Part shown: positions 42,129 through 51,399 of the stretch, piece after piece
Position numbering within the stretch: position 1 is the first letter of the stretch
Layout: each line of letters opens with the position of its first letter
Source of the DNA: Algoriphagus formosus
Lineage (GTDB): Bacteria; Bacteroidota; Bacteroidia; Cytophagales; Cyclobacteriaceae
Direction: 5' to 3'
Assembly (NCBI RefSeq): GCF_002807035.1
Contig: NZ_NIUC01000002.1
Location: 429,477 to 493,476 of the forward strand
DNA: 64,000 nucleotides
Position numbers and translations under genes: made by a program
Notes under the pieces: generated by a model
The model's input: only the letters and a program-made list of their open reading frames with translations
Told to the model about the DNA's origin: nothing
Databases searched by the model: none

Positions 42129-43221
42129 TACTAGGTAATTTATATATCAATAATTCCGGGTCTCTTGCTGCACTAGACGCAAAAAGAAGTTGCCCATCAG
42201 GATCGACGGCAATAGCTTTTACAGGTTGACCTAAATTTAATATAGCTTGCGGATTTCCCTCCCAATCTAATTGATATACTTGACTAGGCAACAATCCAGA
42301 CTTACGGATTTGCCCATCGGCCTGTCTCACTTTTTTACCAGAAAAAAGAAAGAAAATGGAAGACTTACTTCCCGATGAAGAAAAAAAATTCAATTCTTCA
42401 TCTAATAAACCAACAGCCGACCTTGTTCCATCGGACAGCTCCTCAACCTGAATGAAATCCTCACCCCAATTCCATTTCTGAATTTGGAGTTTATCATCTT
42501 TTTCGGTCAAAATACCAAATTCTGGATATGCTCGAACCCCGTATGCAATCTTAGCTTCTGTCGGATGAGCGCAATAATAGGCCTGATGAGCTAGAGATTG
42601 AGATTCTCCACCGGGATAATCCCCATGGGTTTCAAATTGCTTTGTTGCCAAAGTATAGGATGCAAATTGATGCAAGTAGGTTGAACCAATCACCTTACCC
42701 TTGGCAAAAACCCTAGCTCCGATAAAGCGATCTCCATTTGTTTCAAAAGTAAATGAATTCAGGGGTTGCGGATTCTCTTTAAATAGATCTTCAACTGAAT
42801 AGGTATAATTAAATAGACCATCGCCTATTATCAACTGATTATTTTGATAATCTGTCAAAAAATAGCCCCCTTCGGCCACTAACTCATTAGGACCCTCACC
42901 TCGTTTACCAAAATTCTTGACAGCTCCAGTTTTGAGGTCAATAAGTTTAAAAGTATAATCATTGGTAAGGTATTCATTCACCACAACCACACTATCAATA
43001 TAGCCTAGAATGTACATATTCCTAAAAAAGGGGCTTCCATCTGCAACTTCAAATTGGATTCTTTCGAGTTGAATCTCCTTGATTGCGGAAAAATAATCTT
43101 CAAAACTATCACCCTTTTTAAATTCTTGACAAGAAACTAATAAACAAAAAAAAGCACCTAATATCCTTAAGAGAAAAACTCCCTCTAACTTGGTTAAATT
43201 TGAAACTACAGGAACGTCCAT
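42118..43221 (-). CDS. 6-bladed beta-propeller lipoprotein
   Basis: A 367-residue lipoprotein. The signal ends in ILGAFFCLLVSC (lipobox LVSC); the mature part has propeller blades, with FGKRGEGPNELVAEGGYFL matching the conserved G-x-GEGP block of this Bacteroidota group. The frame is open to 43353, but those codons overlap the small peptide gene; ATG 43221 starts 5 bases after that gene's stop and gives a usual lipoprotein signal. Middle gene of a three-gene operon; likely on the outer side of a membrane. Relative at 25126-26328. Confidence 0.78.
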   Translation of the reverse strand: MDVPVVSNLTKLEGVFLLRILGAFFCLLVSCQEFKKGDSFEDYFSAIKEIQLERIQFEVADGSPFFRNMYILGYIDSVVVVNEYLTNDYTFKLIDLKTGAVKNFGKRGEGPNELVAEGGYFLTDYQNNQLIIGDGLFNYTYSVEDLFKENPQPLNSFTFETNGDRFIGARVFAKGKVIGSTYLHQFASYTLATKQFETHGDYPGGESQSLAHQAYYCAHPTEAKIAYGVRAYPEFGILTEKDDKLQIQKWNWGEDFIQVEELSDGTRSAVGLLDEELNFFSSSGSKSSIFFLFSGKKVRQADGQIRKSGLLPSQVYQLDWEGNPQAILNLGQPVKAIAVDPDGQLLFASSAARDPELLIYKLPSNEN

Positions 43222-43225
43222 TGAT

Positions 43226-43486
43226 TTAAGCAAGGCACAAGTAAGGTACGCCATAGTATTCCCTGTAATCAGGATTAAAGGTAATCTTACAAATAGGTGG
43301 TACAGGTTGGCCATTAATATCATAACATATAGCATCAACATCTCCGAGTTCACCTGCCGTTAATTCATTTCCGAAATTAAATTTGACATCGAGATGACCA
43401 GAATTAGATGATTGACCAATTGCGGTCAAAAGTGATCCACCTAAAAAAAGAAGCAAGACGAGTAAACCTATAAAATAATTTTTCAT
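43226..43486 (-). CDS. Small secreted Cys-containing peptide, NVEALA-like
   Basis: An 86-residue protein: a long signal segment (FIGLLVLLLFLGGSLLTAIGQ) then about 60 residues with Cys54, Cys66 and Cys84. LGDVDAICYD (residues 47-56) resembles the LxNVEALC/A signature of NVEALA proteins, small exported peptides that in Bacteroidota often precede 6-bladed propeller genes; here a propeller lipoprotein starts 5 bases later. The likeness and the neighbourhood agree, but NVEALA is not matched exactly, so this is inference. Possibly a secreted signal or precursor peptide. First gene of the operon. Confidence 0.6.
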   Translation of the reverse strand: MKNYFIGLLVLLLFLGGSLLTAIGQSSNSGHLDVKFNFGNELTAGELGDVDAICYDINGQPVPPICKITFNPDYREYYGVPYLCLA

Positions 43487-43700
43487 GATAATGCGTTTTC
43501 TTCAATTAAAATTATGTTATTCGTAAACTAATCAATAAATAAACAAATAGCCAAGTTTTTAGTCGTTTTTTGAAGTTAAACCACTGATTTCTATCGAGCT
43601 TTCCCAAAATTTTCCGAGCAACTTCACTTTCACGGGCTGCGGTAAATATGATTTTTTTTTAGTCTCTTTTAATTAATTTTAAAAAGACTTTATTATCGAT

Positions 43701-44201
43701 ATGAAGAAACTACCACTCTTTTTTCTAGTAATTTTAGCAGGATTTCTTTCTTCTTGCGAAGAGGGTACACAACCCTGCTACCCTATTGATAACAATCGGA
43801 TTAATATTCAGGTATTAGACCAAGAAGGCAAGGATCTCCTGGATCAAACTAAGGAACTTGCCTTCAGCTCTAATCAGATTAAAATCTTTTATGAGCGCAA
43901 CGGATCACTGGAGGAATTCTACAATGGACAAATGACCAACATGCGAAGAAATTTTCGAATCATTCCGCTCGAGGCAGGGGAAGACTTCTATAGTATGGAA
44001 GTCATCTTGGATACCGAAAAAACAGTGATCCAATGGAATGCCTCTGAGGCCGATACCCTCTTCGCCAATATTGTTCCAATTGGTGATCCGAATTATTGTC
44101 CTACAAGGATGATTAAAGAAGTCTATCATGAGGGAGAACTCAAATGGGGTGGATCTACATCCATGACCGGAAGAGGATTTACCATTGTCAAAGAGCTATA
44201 G
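43701..44201 (+). CDS. Lipoprotein of unknown function
   Basis: A 166-residue lipoprotein: signal FFLVILAGFLSSC (Cys19), then a beta-rich domain (RINIQVLDQEGKDLLDQT resembles an immunoglobulin-like or carboxypeptidase regulatory-like strand pattern) with Cys26 and Cys134 possibly bridged. No family recognised. Divergent from the NVEALA-like operon, 214 bases apart; the gap has a long T run before the start. Confidence 0.6.
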   Translation: MKKLPLFFLVILAGFLSSCEEGTQPCYPIDNNRINIQVLDQEGKDLLDQTKELAFSSNQIKIFYERNGSLEEFYNGQMTNMRRNFRIIPLEAGEDFYSMEVILDTEKTVIQWNASEADTLFANIVPIGDPNYCPTRMIKEVYHEGELKWGGSTSMTGRGFTIVKEL

Positions 44202-44220
44202 TTTTCTTTTTCTACTTTCC

Positions 44221-44249
44221 AAATCCTTCCGCGGTGAAGGATTTTTTTT
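44221..44249 (+). terminator. Intrinsic terminator after the lipoprotein gene
   Basis: AAATCCTTC pairs with GAAGGATTT around a 6-base loop, followed by T. Confidence 0.82.
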
Positions 44250-44302
44250 GAGCTTTCATTTCCCTACCTTTGCGCTCCCCTTGAAGTGACGGGGGAGATT
44301 CC

Positions 44303-45013
44303 ATGAAGAAAGTAGATTTTAAGGCTCTTATTCTATTTGAAAACACGGATTACCTGGTGATCAACAAGCCGCCTTACCTGTCGAGCTTAGACGATAGGCA
44401 CGAGGCGCAGAACATTCTGGACCTTGCCAAGATGCATACAGCAGATGCCCAGCTGTGTCATCGCCTGGACAAGGAGACCTCCGGATGTCTGGTGATTGCC
44501 AAGAATCCAGCCGCCTACCGGCACTTGGCGATGCAGTTTGAAAATCGAAAAGTCAATAAAGTCTATCATGCTGTAGTCGAAGGGATCAAGGAGTATGAGC
44601 AATTGCTCGTAGACCGCAATCTCATCGCCTCGGCCAAAGGAGTCGCCAAAGTCAGTAAGGAAGGCAAGCCTGCCCAGACGGTTTTTCATACTATGAAAAC
44701 CTACCGGGCTCATTCCCTGATCGAATGCCGCCCCATCACAGGAAGGCTGCATCAAATCCGGGTTCATCTCGCTTACCTTCAATCTCCGATTTGTGGAGAT
44801 GAGCTTTACGGCGGACGGCCACTTTATCTTTCTTCACTCAAGCGTCGCTTCAATTTGAAAAAAGAGACCGAAGAATTACCCATCATGCAGCGGGTTTCTT
44901 TGCATGCTTTTTCCATTGGATTTGAGGGTTTGGACGGAAAAGAGATCATCGTAAATGCTCCCTATCCAAAGGATTTTCAAGTCTTGGTAAATCAGCTGGA
45001 GAAAAACAGCTGA
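44303..45013 (+). CDS. RluA-family pseudouridine synthase
   Basis: A 236-residue synthase converting uridine to pseudouridine in rRNA or tRNA. The catalytic motif HRLDKETSGCLVIAKN holds the Asp nucleophile near residue 53; other blocks are YLVINKPPYLSSLDD, RPITGRLHQIRVHLAYL and ICGDELYGG. No S4 domain, so short like the RluC-core or YabO-type enzymes. Which uridine is modified cannot be said. Stands before the ribosomal protein operon, 168 bases away. Confidence 0.9.
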   Translation: MKKVDFKALILFENTDYLVINKPPYLSSLDDRHEAQNILDLAKMHTADAQLCHRLDKETSGCLVIAKNPAAYRHLAMQFENRKVNKVYHAVVEGIKEYEQLLVDRNLIASAKGVAKVSKEGKPAQTVFHTMKTYRAHSLIECRPITGRLHQIRVHLAYLQSPICGDELYGGRPLYLSSLKRRFNLKKETEELPIMQRVSLHAFSIGFEGLDGKEIIVNAPYPKDFQVLVNQLEKNS

Positions 45014-45094
45014 TAATCAGCGTGAAAAAGTATTGCGAAATTCGGGTTTTTAAGGCTAAACCAATGAAAATTAGGAAGTAGCCTTGGAAATATT

Positions 45095-45125
45095 TTGCAT
45101 GGAAAATAAAATACTTCTATCTTTG
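45095..45125 (+). promoter_or_regulatory. Promoter of the rplM-rpsI-rpsB operon
   Basis: TTG (45095-45097), exactly 20 bases, TATCTTTG (45118-45125): full match to the Bacteroidota -33/-7 consensus. Transcription would start near 45131, about 50 bases before rplM. Confidence 0.8.
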
Positions 45126-45181
45126 TGTCCCTTTTTGGGGGTCGAAAACATTTAACAAGCTAAAAATTAAACAGTTACACA

Positions 45182-45625
45182 GTGGATACTTTAAGCTATA
45201 AGACCATATCTGCCAATGACGCGACTGTAGACAAGCAATGGGTGGTAGTGGATGCCCAGGCTGCAGTTTTAGGTCGATTGGCCAGTGAGGTAGCAAGAAT
45301 CTTGAGGGGGAAAAACAAGCCCAACTTCACCCCTCACGTGGATTGTGGTGACAATGTCATCGTAATCAACGCAGACAAGGTCAGACTGACCGGTAGAAAG
45401 TGGGACGAAAAGGTATATGTACGTCATACCGGCTATCCCGGTGGTCAGCGTATCTCTACACCAAGATTGCTAAAAGAGAAATCCTCAGCTATCCTAGTAG
45501 AGAAAGCCGTAAGAGGCATGCTGCCTAAAAACAGACTCGGAAGAAAAATGTACGGTAATCTGTATGTGTATGAAGGTGCGGAGCATCCTCATGAAGCACA
45601 GCAGCCAAAAACCATCACGCTCTAA
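45182..45625 (+). CDS. rplM: 50S ribosomal protein L13
   Basis: Early-assembling 23S rRNA-binding protein, 147 residues. WVVVDAQAAVLGRLASEVARILRG at the N-terminus and AVRGMLPKNRLGRKMYGNLYVYEG near the end are universal L13 features. The start is GTG at 45182, matching the family N-terminus length. First gene of the cluster with rpsI 10 bases downstream, the common L13-S9 pair. Confidence 0.97.
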   Translation: MDTLSYKTISANDATVDKQWVVVDAQAAVLGRLASEVARILRGKNKPNFTPHVDCGDNVIVINADKVRLTGRKWDEKVYVRHTGYPGGQRISTPRLLKEKSSAILVEKAVRGMLPKNRLGRKMYGNLYVYEGAEHPHEAQQPKTITL

Positions 45626-45635
45626 TCGATAAATC

Positions 45636-46022
45636 ATGGACGTAATCAATACAATCGGTAGAAGAAAAACCTCCGTAGCCAGAATTTACCTAGCTCCAGG
45701 AAAAGGTGAAATTACCGTCAACAAAAAAGCGATCGAAACTTATTTCCCATTCGATCTACACCAAATCGTCGTAAAGCAACCTTTGACACTCGTAGGAGAA
45801 GAAGGCAACTTCGACATTCAGATCAATGTAGACGGTGGCGGAATCAAAGGACAGGCAGAAGCTGCCCGTATGGCGATCGCCAGAGCACTTTGTGAAGTAA
45901 ATGAAGAGCACAGAGGCGCATTGAAAAAAGAAGGATTCTTGACTCGTGACCCAAGAATGGTCGAGCGTAAGAAGCCAGGACGTAGAAAAGCAAGAAGAAG
46001 ATTCCAGTTCTCCAAGCGTTAA
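45636..46022 (+). CDS. rpsI: 30S ribosomal protein S9
   Basis: 128-residue small-subunit protein whose basic C-terminal tail reaches the P-site tRNA. GRRKTSVARIYLAPGKGEITVN at the start, QAEAARMAIARALCE and the end RKKPGRRKARRRFQFSKR are canonical, including the terminal Lys-Arg. Between rplM and rpsB. Confidence 0.98.
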   Translation: MDVINTIGRRKTSVARIYLAPGKGEITVNKKAIETYFPFDLHQIVVKQPLTLVGEEGNFDIQINVDGGGIKGQAEAARMAIARALCEVNEEHRGALKKEGFLTRDPRMVERKKPGRRKARRRFQFSKR

Positions 46023-46061
46023 TCGGAACTTCCTCCATTATATTAGAAACCAATTTATTTC

Positions 46062-46823
46062 ATGTCAAAAATCGAATACAAAGACTTACTGGATGCTGGT
46101 GTTCACTTCGGACACTTGACGAGAAAGTGGGATCCCCGTATGGCTCCATTCATTTTTATGGAGAAAAACGGAATCCATCTTATCGACCTTAACAAAACCC
46201 TTGCCTGCCTCGAAGAAGCATCCGCTGCAGTCAAGCAGATCGTAAGATCAGGAAAGAAAGTGATGTTTGTCGCTACCAAAAAGCAAGCTAAAGACTTGGT
46301 AGCTGATGAAGCACGTCGTCTCAACATGCCTTACGTGACCGAAAGATGGTTGGGTGGTATGCTGACCAACTTTGCCACTATCCGCAAATCCTTGAAGAAA
46401 ATGTCTTCTTTGGATAAGATGATGAAGGAAGATGCCTTCAAAAACATGGCAAAGAAGGAGAGACTGATGATCTCCAGACAAAAGGACAAAATGGAAAACG
46501 TACTAGGCGGTATCGCTGATTTGACTCGTCTTCCTGCGGCCCTATTTATCGTAGACATCAAGCGTGAGCACATCGCCATCGCTGAAGCACACAAGCTTGG
46601 TATCCCTGTTTTCGCTTTGGTAGATACGAACTCCAACCCTAACGAGGTGGACTTCCCTATCCCTGCCAATGACGATGCGTACAAATCTGTCAATCTTCTA
46701 GTAAAAGCATTTGGTGCGGCCATCGAAGAAGGTCTAGCTGAGCGCAAGAAAGAAAAAGAAGAAGCTAAACTTACCGAAGAGGAAGAAGCTAAAAGAGCAG
46801 TGGACGCAGAAACCAAAGAGTAA
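46062..46823 (+). CDS. rpsB: 30S ribosomal protein S2
   Basis: 253 residues, including the typical [40 protein letters not shown] and [14 protein letters not shown]; an extra acidic/basic C-terminal tail ([18 protein letters not shown]) is a Bacteroidota feature. Links rplM-rpsI with tsf, in the widespread order rpsB-tsf, but a terminator lies between them, so tsf can be set separately. Confidence 0.97.
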   Translation: MSKIEYKDLLDAGVHFGHLTRKWDPRMAPFIFMEKNGIHLIDLNKTLACLEEASAAVKQIVRSGKKVMFVATKKQAKDLVADEARRLNMPYVTERWLGGMLTNFATIRKSLKKMSSLDKMMKEDAFKNMAKKERLMISRQKDKMENVLGGIADLTRLPAALFIVDIKREHIAIAEAHKLGIPVFALVDTNSNPNEVDFPIPANDDAYKSVNLLVKAFGAAIEEGLAERKKEKEEAKLTEEEEAKRAVDAETKE

Positions 46824-46847
46824 AATCCACACTGATTTTGAAATATT

Positions 46848-46888
46848 AAAAAATTGAACATCCGGCTCAGGTCGATGTTCAATTTTTT
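46848..46888 (+). terminator. Terminator or attenuator between rpsB and tsf
   Basis: AAAAAATTGAACATC pairs with GATGTTCAATTTTTT over 15 bases around an 11-base loop and ends in T. Its place suggests partial termination to lower tsf expression relative to rpsB. Confidence 0.82.
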
Positions 46889-46970
46889 GTTTTAACCATT
46901 CGCCGGGCACCTTAATCAAGGCGCCGGAAAAAAAGAATTTCTATCGTTTAATTCCATAAATAGATCAAAA

Positions 46971-47801
46971 ATGGCAATTACTGCACAAGACGTAAACAAA
47001 CTGAGACAAATGACCGGTGCCGGTATGATGGACTGCAAAAAAGCTTTGACAGAAGCAGAAGGTGACTTCGACAAAGCAGTAGACATCCTTCGCAAAAAAG
47101 GTCAGAAAGTATCTGCTTCCAGAGCAGACCGTGAAACTAAAGAAGGTCAAGTTGTAACGCATGTATCCGAAGACGGAAAAACCGGAACCATCCTTTCTTT
47201 GACTTGCGAAACTGACTTCGTAGCAAAGAATGATGAGTTCGGAGCTTTTGCCAATACACTTTTGGACTTGGCAGTTGAAAAAGGAGCTAAATCAGCAGAG
47301 GAGCTTTTGGCTCTTCCTTTTGAAAACATCACTGTAGCCGAGAAAATCGTCGAAATGACTGGTAAAATCGGTGAGAAAATCGAAGTATCACATTTCGAAA
47401 TCATCAACTCTGAAGCAGTAGTTCCTTATATCCACTCCAATGGTAAATTAGGTGTATTGGTAGGATTGACCAACACAGGTGGTGCTGATGTAGATGAAGC
47501 TGGAAAAGACGTTGCCATGCAAATCGCTGCTATGAATCCTGTAGCTGTTGATAAGGATGGCGTGGATGCTTCTACGATCGAGCGTGAAATCGAGGTAGGT
47601 AAGGACCAAGCAAGAGCTGAAGGCAAGCCTGAAGAGATGTTGGAGAAAATCGCAATGGGTAAATTGAACAAGTTCTACAAAGAGAACACCTTGCTTAGCC
47701 AGTCTTTTGTAAAGGACAACTCCAAAACCATCGCTCAGTACCTTGACGGTGTGAGCAAAGGCATGACTGTCTCTGCATTCAAGCGAATTTCTATCGGGTA
47801 A
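46971..47801 (+). CDS. tsf: Elongation factor Ts
   Basis: Guanine-nucleotide exchange factor for EF-Tu, 276 residues. N-terminal UBA-like KLRQMTGAGMMDCKKALTEAEGD with KAVDILRKKG is diagnostic, followed by the core TCETDFVAKNDEF and C-terminal KFYKENTLLSQSFVKD. Own promoter or readthrough from rpsB; 82 bases after the terminator, with TATCGTTT near 46948, one base off the -7 consensus. Confidence 0.98.
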   Translation: MAITAQDVNKLRQMTGAGMMDCKKALTEAEGDFDKAVDILRKKGQKVSASRADRETKEGQVVTHVSEDGKTGTILSLTCETDFVAKNDEFGAFANTLLDLAVEKGAKSAEELLALPFENITVAEKIVEMTGKIGEKIEVSHFEIINSEAVVPYIHSNGKLGVLVGLTNTGGADVDEAGKDVAMQIAAMNPVAVDKDGVDASTIEREIEVGKDQARAEGKPEEMLEKIAMGKLNKFYKENTLLSQSFVKDNSKTIAQYLDGVSKGMTVSAFKRISIG

Positions 47802-47823
47802 TCATCCTGAAATAATTGATATC

Positions 47824-47856
47824 AAAACCCTTCTGGAGAAATCCAGAAGGGTTTTT
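47824..47856 (+). terminator. Intrinsic terminator after tsf
   Basis: AAAACCCTTCTGGA pairs perfectly with TCCAGAAGGGTTTT over 14 bases with a GAAA loop, then T. Confidence 0.93.
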
Positions 47857-47871
47857 CTTTGGATCAGCACA

Positions 47872-47907
47872 AAGAAAAAGGTCACTGCTTCCAGCGACCT
47901 TTTTCTT
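47872..47907. terminator. Second hairpin between tsf and pgk, usable on the minus strand
   Basis: AAGAAAAAGGTC pairs with GACCTTTTTCTT; CTG/CAG inside extends the stem after one mismatch. Its minus-strand T run suits ending pgk transcripts (stop at 47975). Confidence 0.75.
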
Positions 47908-47974
47908 ATTTTTTTCCCTTCAAAAATAAAAGCTTTTTGATCTAGCTTCTTGTCTCTTATTTCTCACTTCTATC

Positions 47975-49174
47975 TTAGGGTTCCAATGCGGCAACTCCCG
48001 GAAGCACCTTACCTTCCATATACTCCAGCAATGCTCCTCCGCCGGTAGATACGAAGGACACCTGATCACCATAGCCAAATTTATTAACAGCGGCAGCAGA
48101 ATCTCCACCGCCGATCAGAGAGAAGGCTCCCTGCTGGGTAGCTTCTACGACCGCCTCAGCAATCGCCTTGGTTCCTTTGTCAAATGATTCCATCTCAAAC
48201 ACACCCATCGGGCCATTCCAAAGAATAGTATTGGACTTCAATACTGTCTCGGCAAATAGCTCACGGGTCTTAGGACCGATATCAAGTCCCATCCAGCCGT
48301 CTGGAATTTCACCCTTATTGGCTAAGCCCTGCTCGGCATCATTTGCAAAAGCTTTCGAGATCACGGTGTCAAGAGGCAGTATCAAGTTTACGCCTTTTGC
48401 TTTGGCCTTTTCCATCAGTTCCAAGACAAAGTCCAACTTATCAGCTTCCAAAAGGGAATCCCCAATCGTACCACCCTGTGCTTTCGCAAAAGTGTAAGAC
48501 ATTCCTCCACCGATGATCAGATTATCCACCTTATCCAAAAGTCTTTCGATAATCAAAATCTTATCTGAAATCTTAGCGCCACCCATGATCGCTGTGTAAG
48601 GACGCTCAGGATTTCCGAGAACCTTATCGGCATTCTCCAACTCAGAAAGCATCACATAGCCACAAACTTTATCATTGAAAAACTGTGCAATCACAGCTGT
48701 GGATGCATGCGCTCTGTGGGCTGTTCCGAAGGCATCATTGACATAGATATCCCCCATACCAGCTAGTTTCTTGGCAAATTCAGCATCTCCTTTTTCTTCC
48801 TCTTTGTAAAAACGGAGATTCTCCAGAAGCAATACCTCCCCTGCCTTCAATCCTGCAGCCAGATTCTTAGCTTCAGACCCTATGCAATCCGGTGCAAACT
48901 TGACAGGGCGCCCAAGAGCTTTCTCCAAATCGAGAAGGATATGCTTAAGCGAAAACTTATCCTCAGGTCCGTTTTTTGGACGTCCAAGGTGTGACATCAA
49001 AATAGCCGAGCCTCCATCATTCAAAATCTTTTGGATGGTAGGTAAAGCAGCTTGGATTCGGGTATCGTCGGTTACTTTTTGATTATCATCCAAGGGAACA
49101 TTAAAATCCACACGGATCAAAGCTTTCTTCCCTTCAAAACTTAAATTATCGACATTTTTAATTCTAGGATTCAT
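47975..49174 (-). CDS. pgk: Phosphoglycerate kinase
   Basis: Glycolytic and gluconeogenic enzyme: 1,3-bisphosphoglycerate + ADP to 3-phosphoglycerate + ATP. 399 residues, normal length. Seen: [73 protein letters not shown] and [13 protein letters not shown]. Convergent with tsf; no consensus promoter seen upstream (83-base gap to the Sua5 gene). Confidence 0.98.
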   Translation of the reverse strand: MNPRIKNVDNLSFEGKKALIRVDFNVPLDDNQKVTDDTRIQAALPTIQKILNDGGSAILMSHLGRPKNGPEDKFSLKHILLDLEKALGRPVKFAPDCIGSEAKNLAAGLKAGEVLLLENLRFYKEEEKGDAEFAKKLAGMGDIYVNDAFGTAHRAHASTAVIAQFFNDKVCGYVMLSELENADKVLGNPERPYTAIMGGAKISDKILIIERLLDKVDNLIIGGGMSYTFAKAQGGTIGDSLLEADKLDFVLELMEKAKAKGVNLILPLDTVISKAFANDAEQGLANKGEIPDGWMGLDIGPKTRELFAETVLKSNTILWNGPMGVFEMESFDKGTKAIAEAVVEATQQGAFSLIGGGDSAAAVNKFGYGDQVSFVSTGGGALLEYMEGKVLPGVAALEP

Positions 49175-49257
49175 AATAGAATTTAGTTTAATAGATTTCA
49201 GTTTATTTCAAAAACTGCTTGAATTTATTAAGAATTCGGACAAAAAACGACTTTCGA

Positions 49258-50223
49258 TCAGCCTAATGCCGCTGCTCGGCGAAGACGATCATTGATCGCT
49301 CGTCCTAAGCCTTCCTCGGGCATCCACTCTGCCAAAATAAGATTCACATTGCTTTCGTCCAGACTTCGCATATAGCCAAAAAGATGGCGGGCTGCTTCGG
49401 CCAAATCAGCCGATTCACTCAGTTGATATTGGGGAAAATCTGCGGGAAGGGGAAATTTCCGAGCTAAGCTTAATACCGCAAAACGCTCGCCTTTTTCCAA
49501 ATATTCAGGAATCAATTTTTGCAAATCACCCACCAAAAATGGTTTTCTTGGAGCATAGTGGCTTTTGAGTAGACCCGGTGCGGCAGGATTGGAACTGCTA
49601 TGCGATCGGACTTCCACCTTTATAACAATCTTTTCAATTTCCCGAAGGTCCAAACCGCCCATTCGATAAATCACAACTTGATCTTCCTCCATCCCAACGA
49701 TGGTACTTTCTAAGCCTACCTGACAGGCACCTCCATCCAAAATATACTGAATTTTATCACCCAACTGGGCTTGTACATGCCCAGCCTGCGTCGGGCTGAT
49801 ATACCCAAATGGATTAGCACTTGGCGCAGCTAGGGGGAAATCTAGCTCTCCAAGAAGCTCCAGGGCGATTGGATGCTGTGGAATCCGAACGGCAACCCGC
49901 TCCAGACCGGCAGTTACCAAGTCAGAAATGATTTCTTTTTTGGGAAGTAGCAGTGTCAGTGGACCCGGCCAAAATGCTTTTGCAAGCTCTTCTAGTGATT
50001 GAGGGATCTCCCTAACAAAGGACTTCACCTTTTCCAAAGAGTTGGTATGAAGAATCAAAGGATCGAATGAAGGCCTATTTTTGGCTTCAAAAATTTTGGC
50101 AACTGCCTGATCATTCAAAGCATTACCTGCCAAACCATAAACTGTCTCAGTCGGAATAGCGACTAAGTCCCCCTCTGATAATAGTTGCTTTGCCTCGGCA
50201 ATATCTTTTCCGATGACAGCCAT
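49258..50223 (-). CDS. Threonylcarbamoyl-AMP synthase (Sua5 type)
   Basis: Makes L-threonylcarbamoyl-AMP from Thr, bicarbonate and ATP for the t6A modification of tRNA. The 321-residue length covers the YrdC domain (LVAIPTETVYGLAGNALND, KNRPSFDPLILH, PSANPFGYISPTQAGHV) and the extra C-terminal Sua5 domain starting after NPAAPGLLKSHYAPRKPF, which bare YrdC/TsaC lacks. ATG 50223 (MAVIGKD) is preferred over a TTG at 50229 that would overlap the TPR gene. Last gene of a seven-gene operon. Confidence 0.93.
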   Translation of the reverse strand: MAVIGKDIAEAKQLLSEGDLVAIPTETVYGLAGNALNDQAVAKIFEAKNRPSFDPLILHTNSLEKVKSFVREIPQSLEELAKAFWPGPLTLLLPKKEIISDLVTAGLERVAVRIPQHPIALELLGELDFPLAAPSANPFGYISPTQAGHVQAQLGDKIQYILDGGACQVGLESTIVGMEEDQVVIYRMGGLDLREIEKIVIKVEVRSHSSSNPAAPGLLKSHYAPRKPFLVGDLQKLIPEYLEKGERFAVLSLARKFPLPADFPQYQLSESADLAEAARHLFGYMRSLDESNVNLILAEWMPEEGLGRAINDRLRRAAALG

Positions 50224-50225
50224 GA

Positions 50226-50933
50226 TCAATCACAGAAATCGTTGATCCAGGTTTCAGCCTCTTGATAGCCTAGGGAAAGAGCCATTTTCAGATCCGCACA
50301 ACCTTCATTCTTTTGATTGAGCGCACTCAAACGAGTGACACCCAAAAGATAATAGGCTGCTCCGTTTTTTGGATCAAGATTTACCGCATTGGTCAGGGAC
50401 TCTAGCGCACCTACCGGGTCATTGTTACCCATTTGTGCTTTTCCTTTGTTGAAGTGAACTAAGGCCTGATTGGGGTTGGTCTGAAGAGCCATATCAAAAT
50501 CCAAGATCGCATCCTCGTAGGATTCATTGCTAAGCAAAGCTACGCCACGATTGTAGTAAATATCGGTTTGGGCAGGATCCAGACGATTAGCCATGTTGTA
50601 ATCGGAGATTGCTTCCTTGAAATTCCCCAGCTCAAAATGAGCGTTTCCACGGTTGAACCAAGGTTTGTAACTGGCGGAGTCGGCCTCAATTCCCTGAGAA
50701 AAGACAGGGATAGCTTCTTTATATTTTTGTAGTTGGAAAAGAGCCACGCCTTTAGCATTCAATGCTTGTCCTTGAGAAGGGTTTTGCTCCAATACTCGGT
50801 CGAAAAGGGAAATAGCTCCTTCCCATTCCTGAGAATCCATTTTTTCTATTCCCGCTTTCATCAGCTCCTCCTCGCTAGGTGAACAAGCAGAAAAGCCTAT
50901 TAGCAATAATGCAACTATCCAGATTTTTCTCAC
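50226..50933 (-). CDS. TPR-repeat lipoprotein
   Basis: A 235-residue lipoprotein with signal VALLLIGFSAC (Cys17) and about five tetratricopeptide repeats (WEGAISLFDRVLEQNPSQ, YKEAIPVFSQGIEADSAS, FKEAISDYNMANRLDPAQ, YEDAILDFDMALQTNPNQ, PVGALESLTNAVNLDPKN), a protein-binding scaffold. Start is GTG at 50933. Two bases before the Sua5 gene. A TATCTTTG at 50953-50960 on the minus strand could give it an internal promoter. Confidence 0.85.
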   Translation of the reverse strand: MRKIWIVALLLIGFSACSPSEEELMKAGIEKMDSQEWEGAISLFDRVLEQNPSQGQALNAKGVALFQLQKYKEAIPVFSQGIEADSASYKPWFNRGNAHFELGNFKEAISDYNMANRLDPAQTDIYYNRGVALLSNESYEDAILDFDMALQTNPNQALVHFNKGKAQMGNNDPVGALESLTNAVNLDPKNGAAYYLLGVTRLSALNQKNEGCADLKMALSLGYQEAETWINDFCD

Positions 50934-50965
50934 GATTCAATTGATTTTGGCGCAAAGATAGGCAA

Positions 50966-51379
50966 TCAGGCGCTCTTGTGCAGGTCGGATTCCAAAATAG
51001 CCCGATGTTCGGCAGGAATTGGGACTGGTTTCATATTTTTCATGGACACCGAGACCATGATGGTTTTACATTTTGCAAAAATGGTAGATTGATCTTCACT
51101 GGCTAAAACCTGCTCTAAATCAAATGATGAATTCCCAACACGGGTACAGCTAACCCAAGCGCGGACTTTGTCATCCAAATGAATGGGCTTCACATAATCA
51201 AGTTCGATTCGCGCCACTACGGTACCGATCTCCATGATGTTCCAGTCGCATTTCTCGTAAAGGTATTGAGCTCGTGCATGCTCGAAATAATTGAAGAAGA
51301 TCCCATTATTGACATGCATGTAGCCATCTATGTCCGAAAAACGAACCTGAATGGGAACGGAGAATTGAAAATTTTCCAA
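50966..51379 (-). CDS. Acyl-CoA thioesterase, 4-hydroxybenzoyl-CoA thioesterase family
   Basis: A 137-residue hotdog-fold protein. VRFSDIDGYMHVNNGIFFNYFEHARAQ (given in part) holds the catalytic Asp and the characteristic HVNN; the rest (ARIELDYVKPIHLDDKVRAW) is typical of YbgC/FadM-like thioesterases. Hydrolyses a short or medium acyl-CoA. Start is a TTG at 51379, the only suitable codon before the domain. It follows the Nudix gene by 20 bases. Confidence 0.85.
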   Translation of the reverse strand: MENFQFSVPIQVRFSDIDGYMHVNNGIFFNYFEHARAQYLYEKCDWNIMEIGTVVARIELDYVKPIHLDDKVRAWVSCTRVGNSSFDLEQVLASEDQSTIFAKCKTIMVSVSMKNMKPVPIPAEHRAILESDLHKSA

Positions 51380-51399
51380 GGGGAAAGATTGCTTTTGGG

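Noticed and set aside
46331-46882. 183-residue open frame antisense to rpsB
   Set aside because: Overlaps a ribosomal protein gene and extends into the terminator; Ser-rich composition typical of a shadow.
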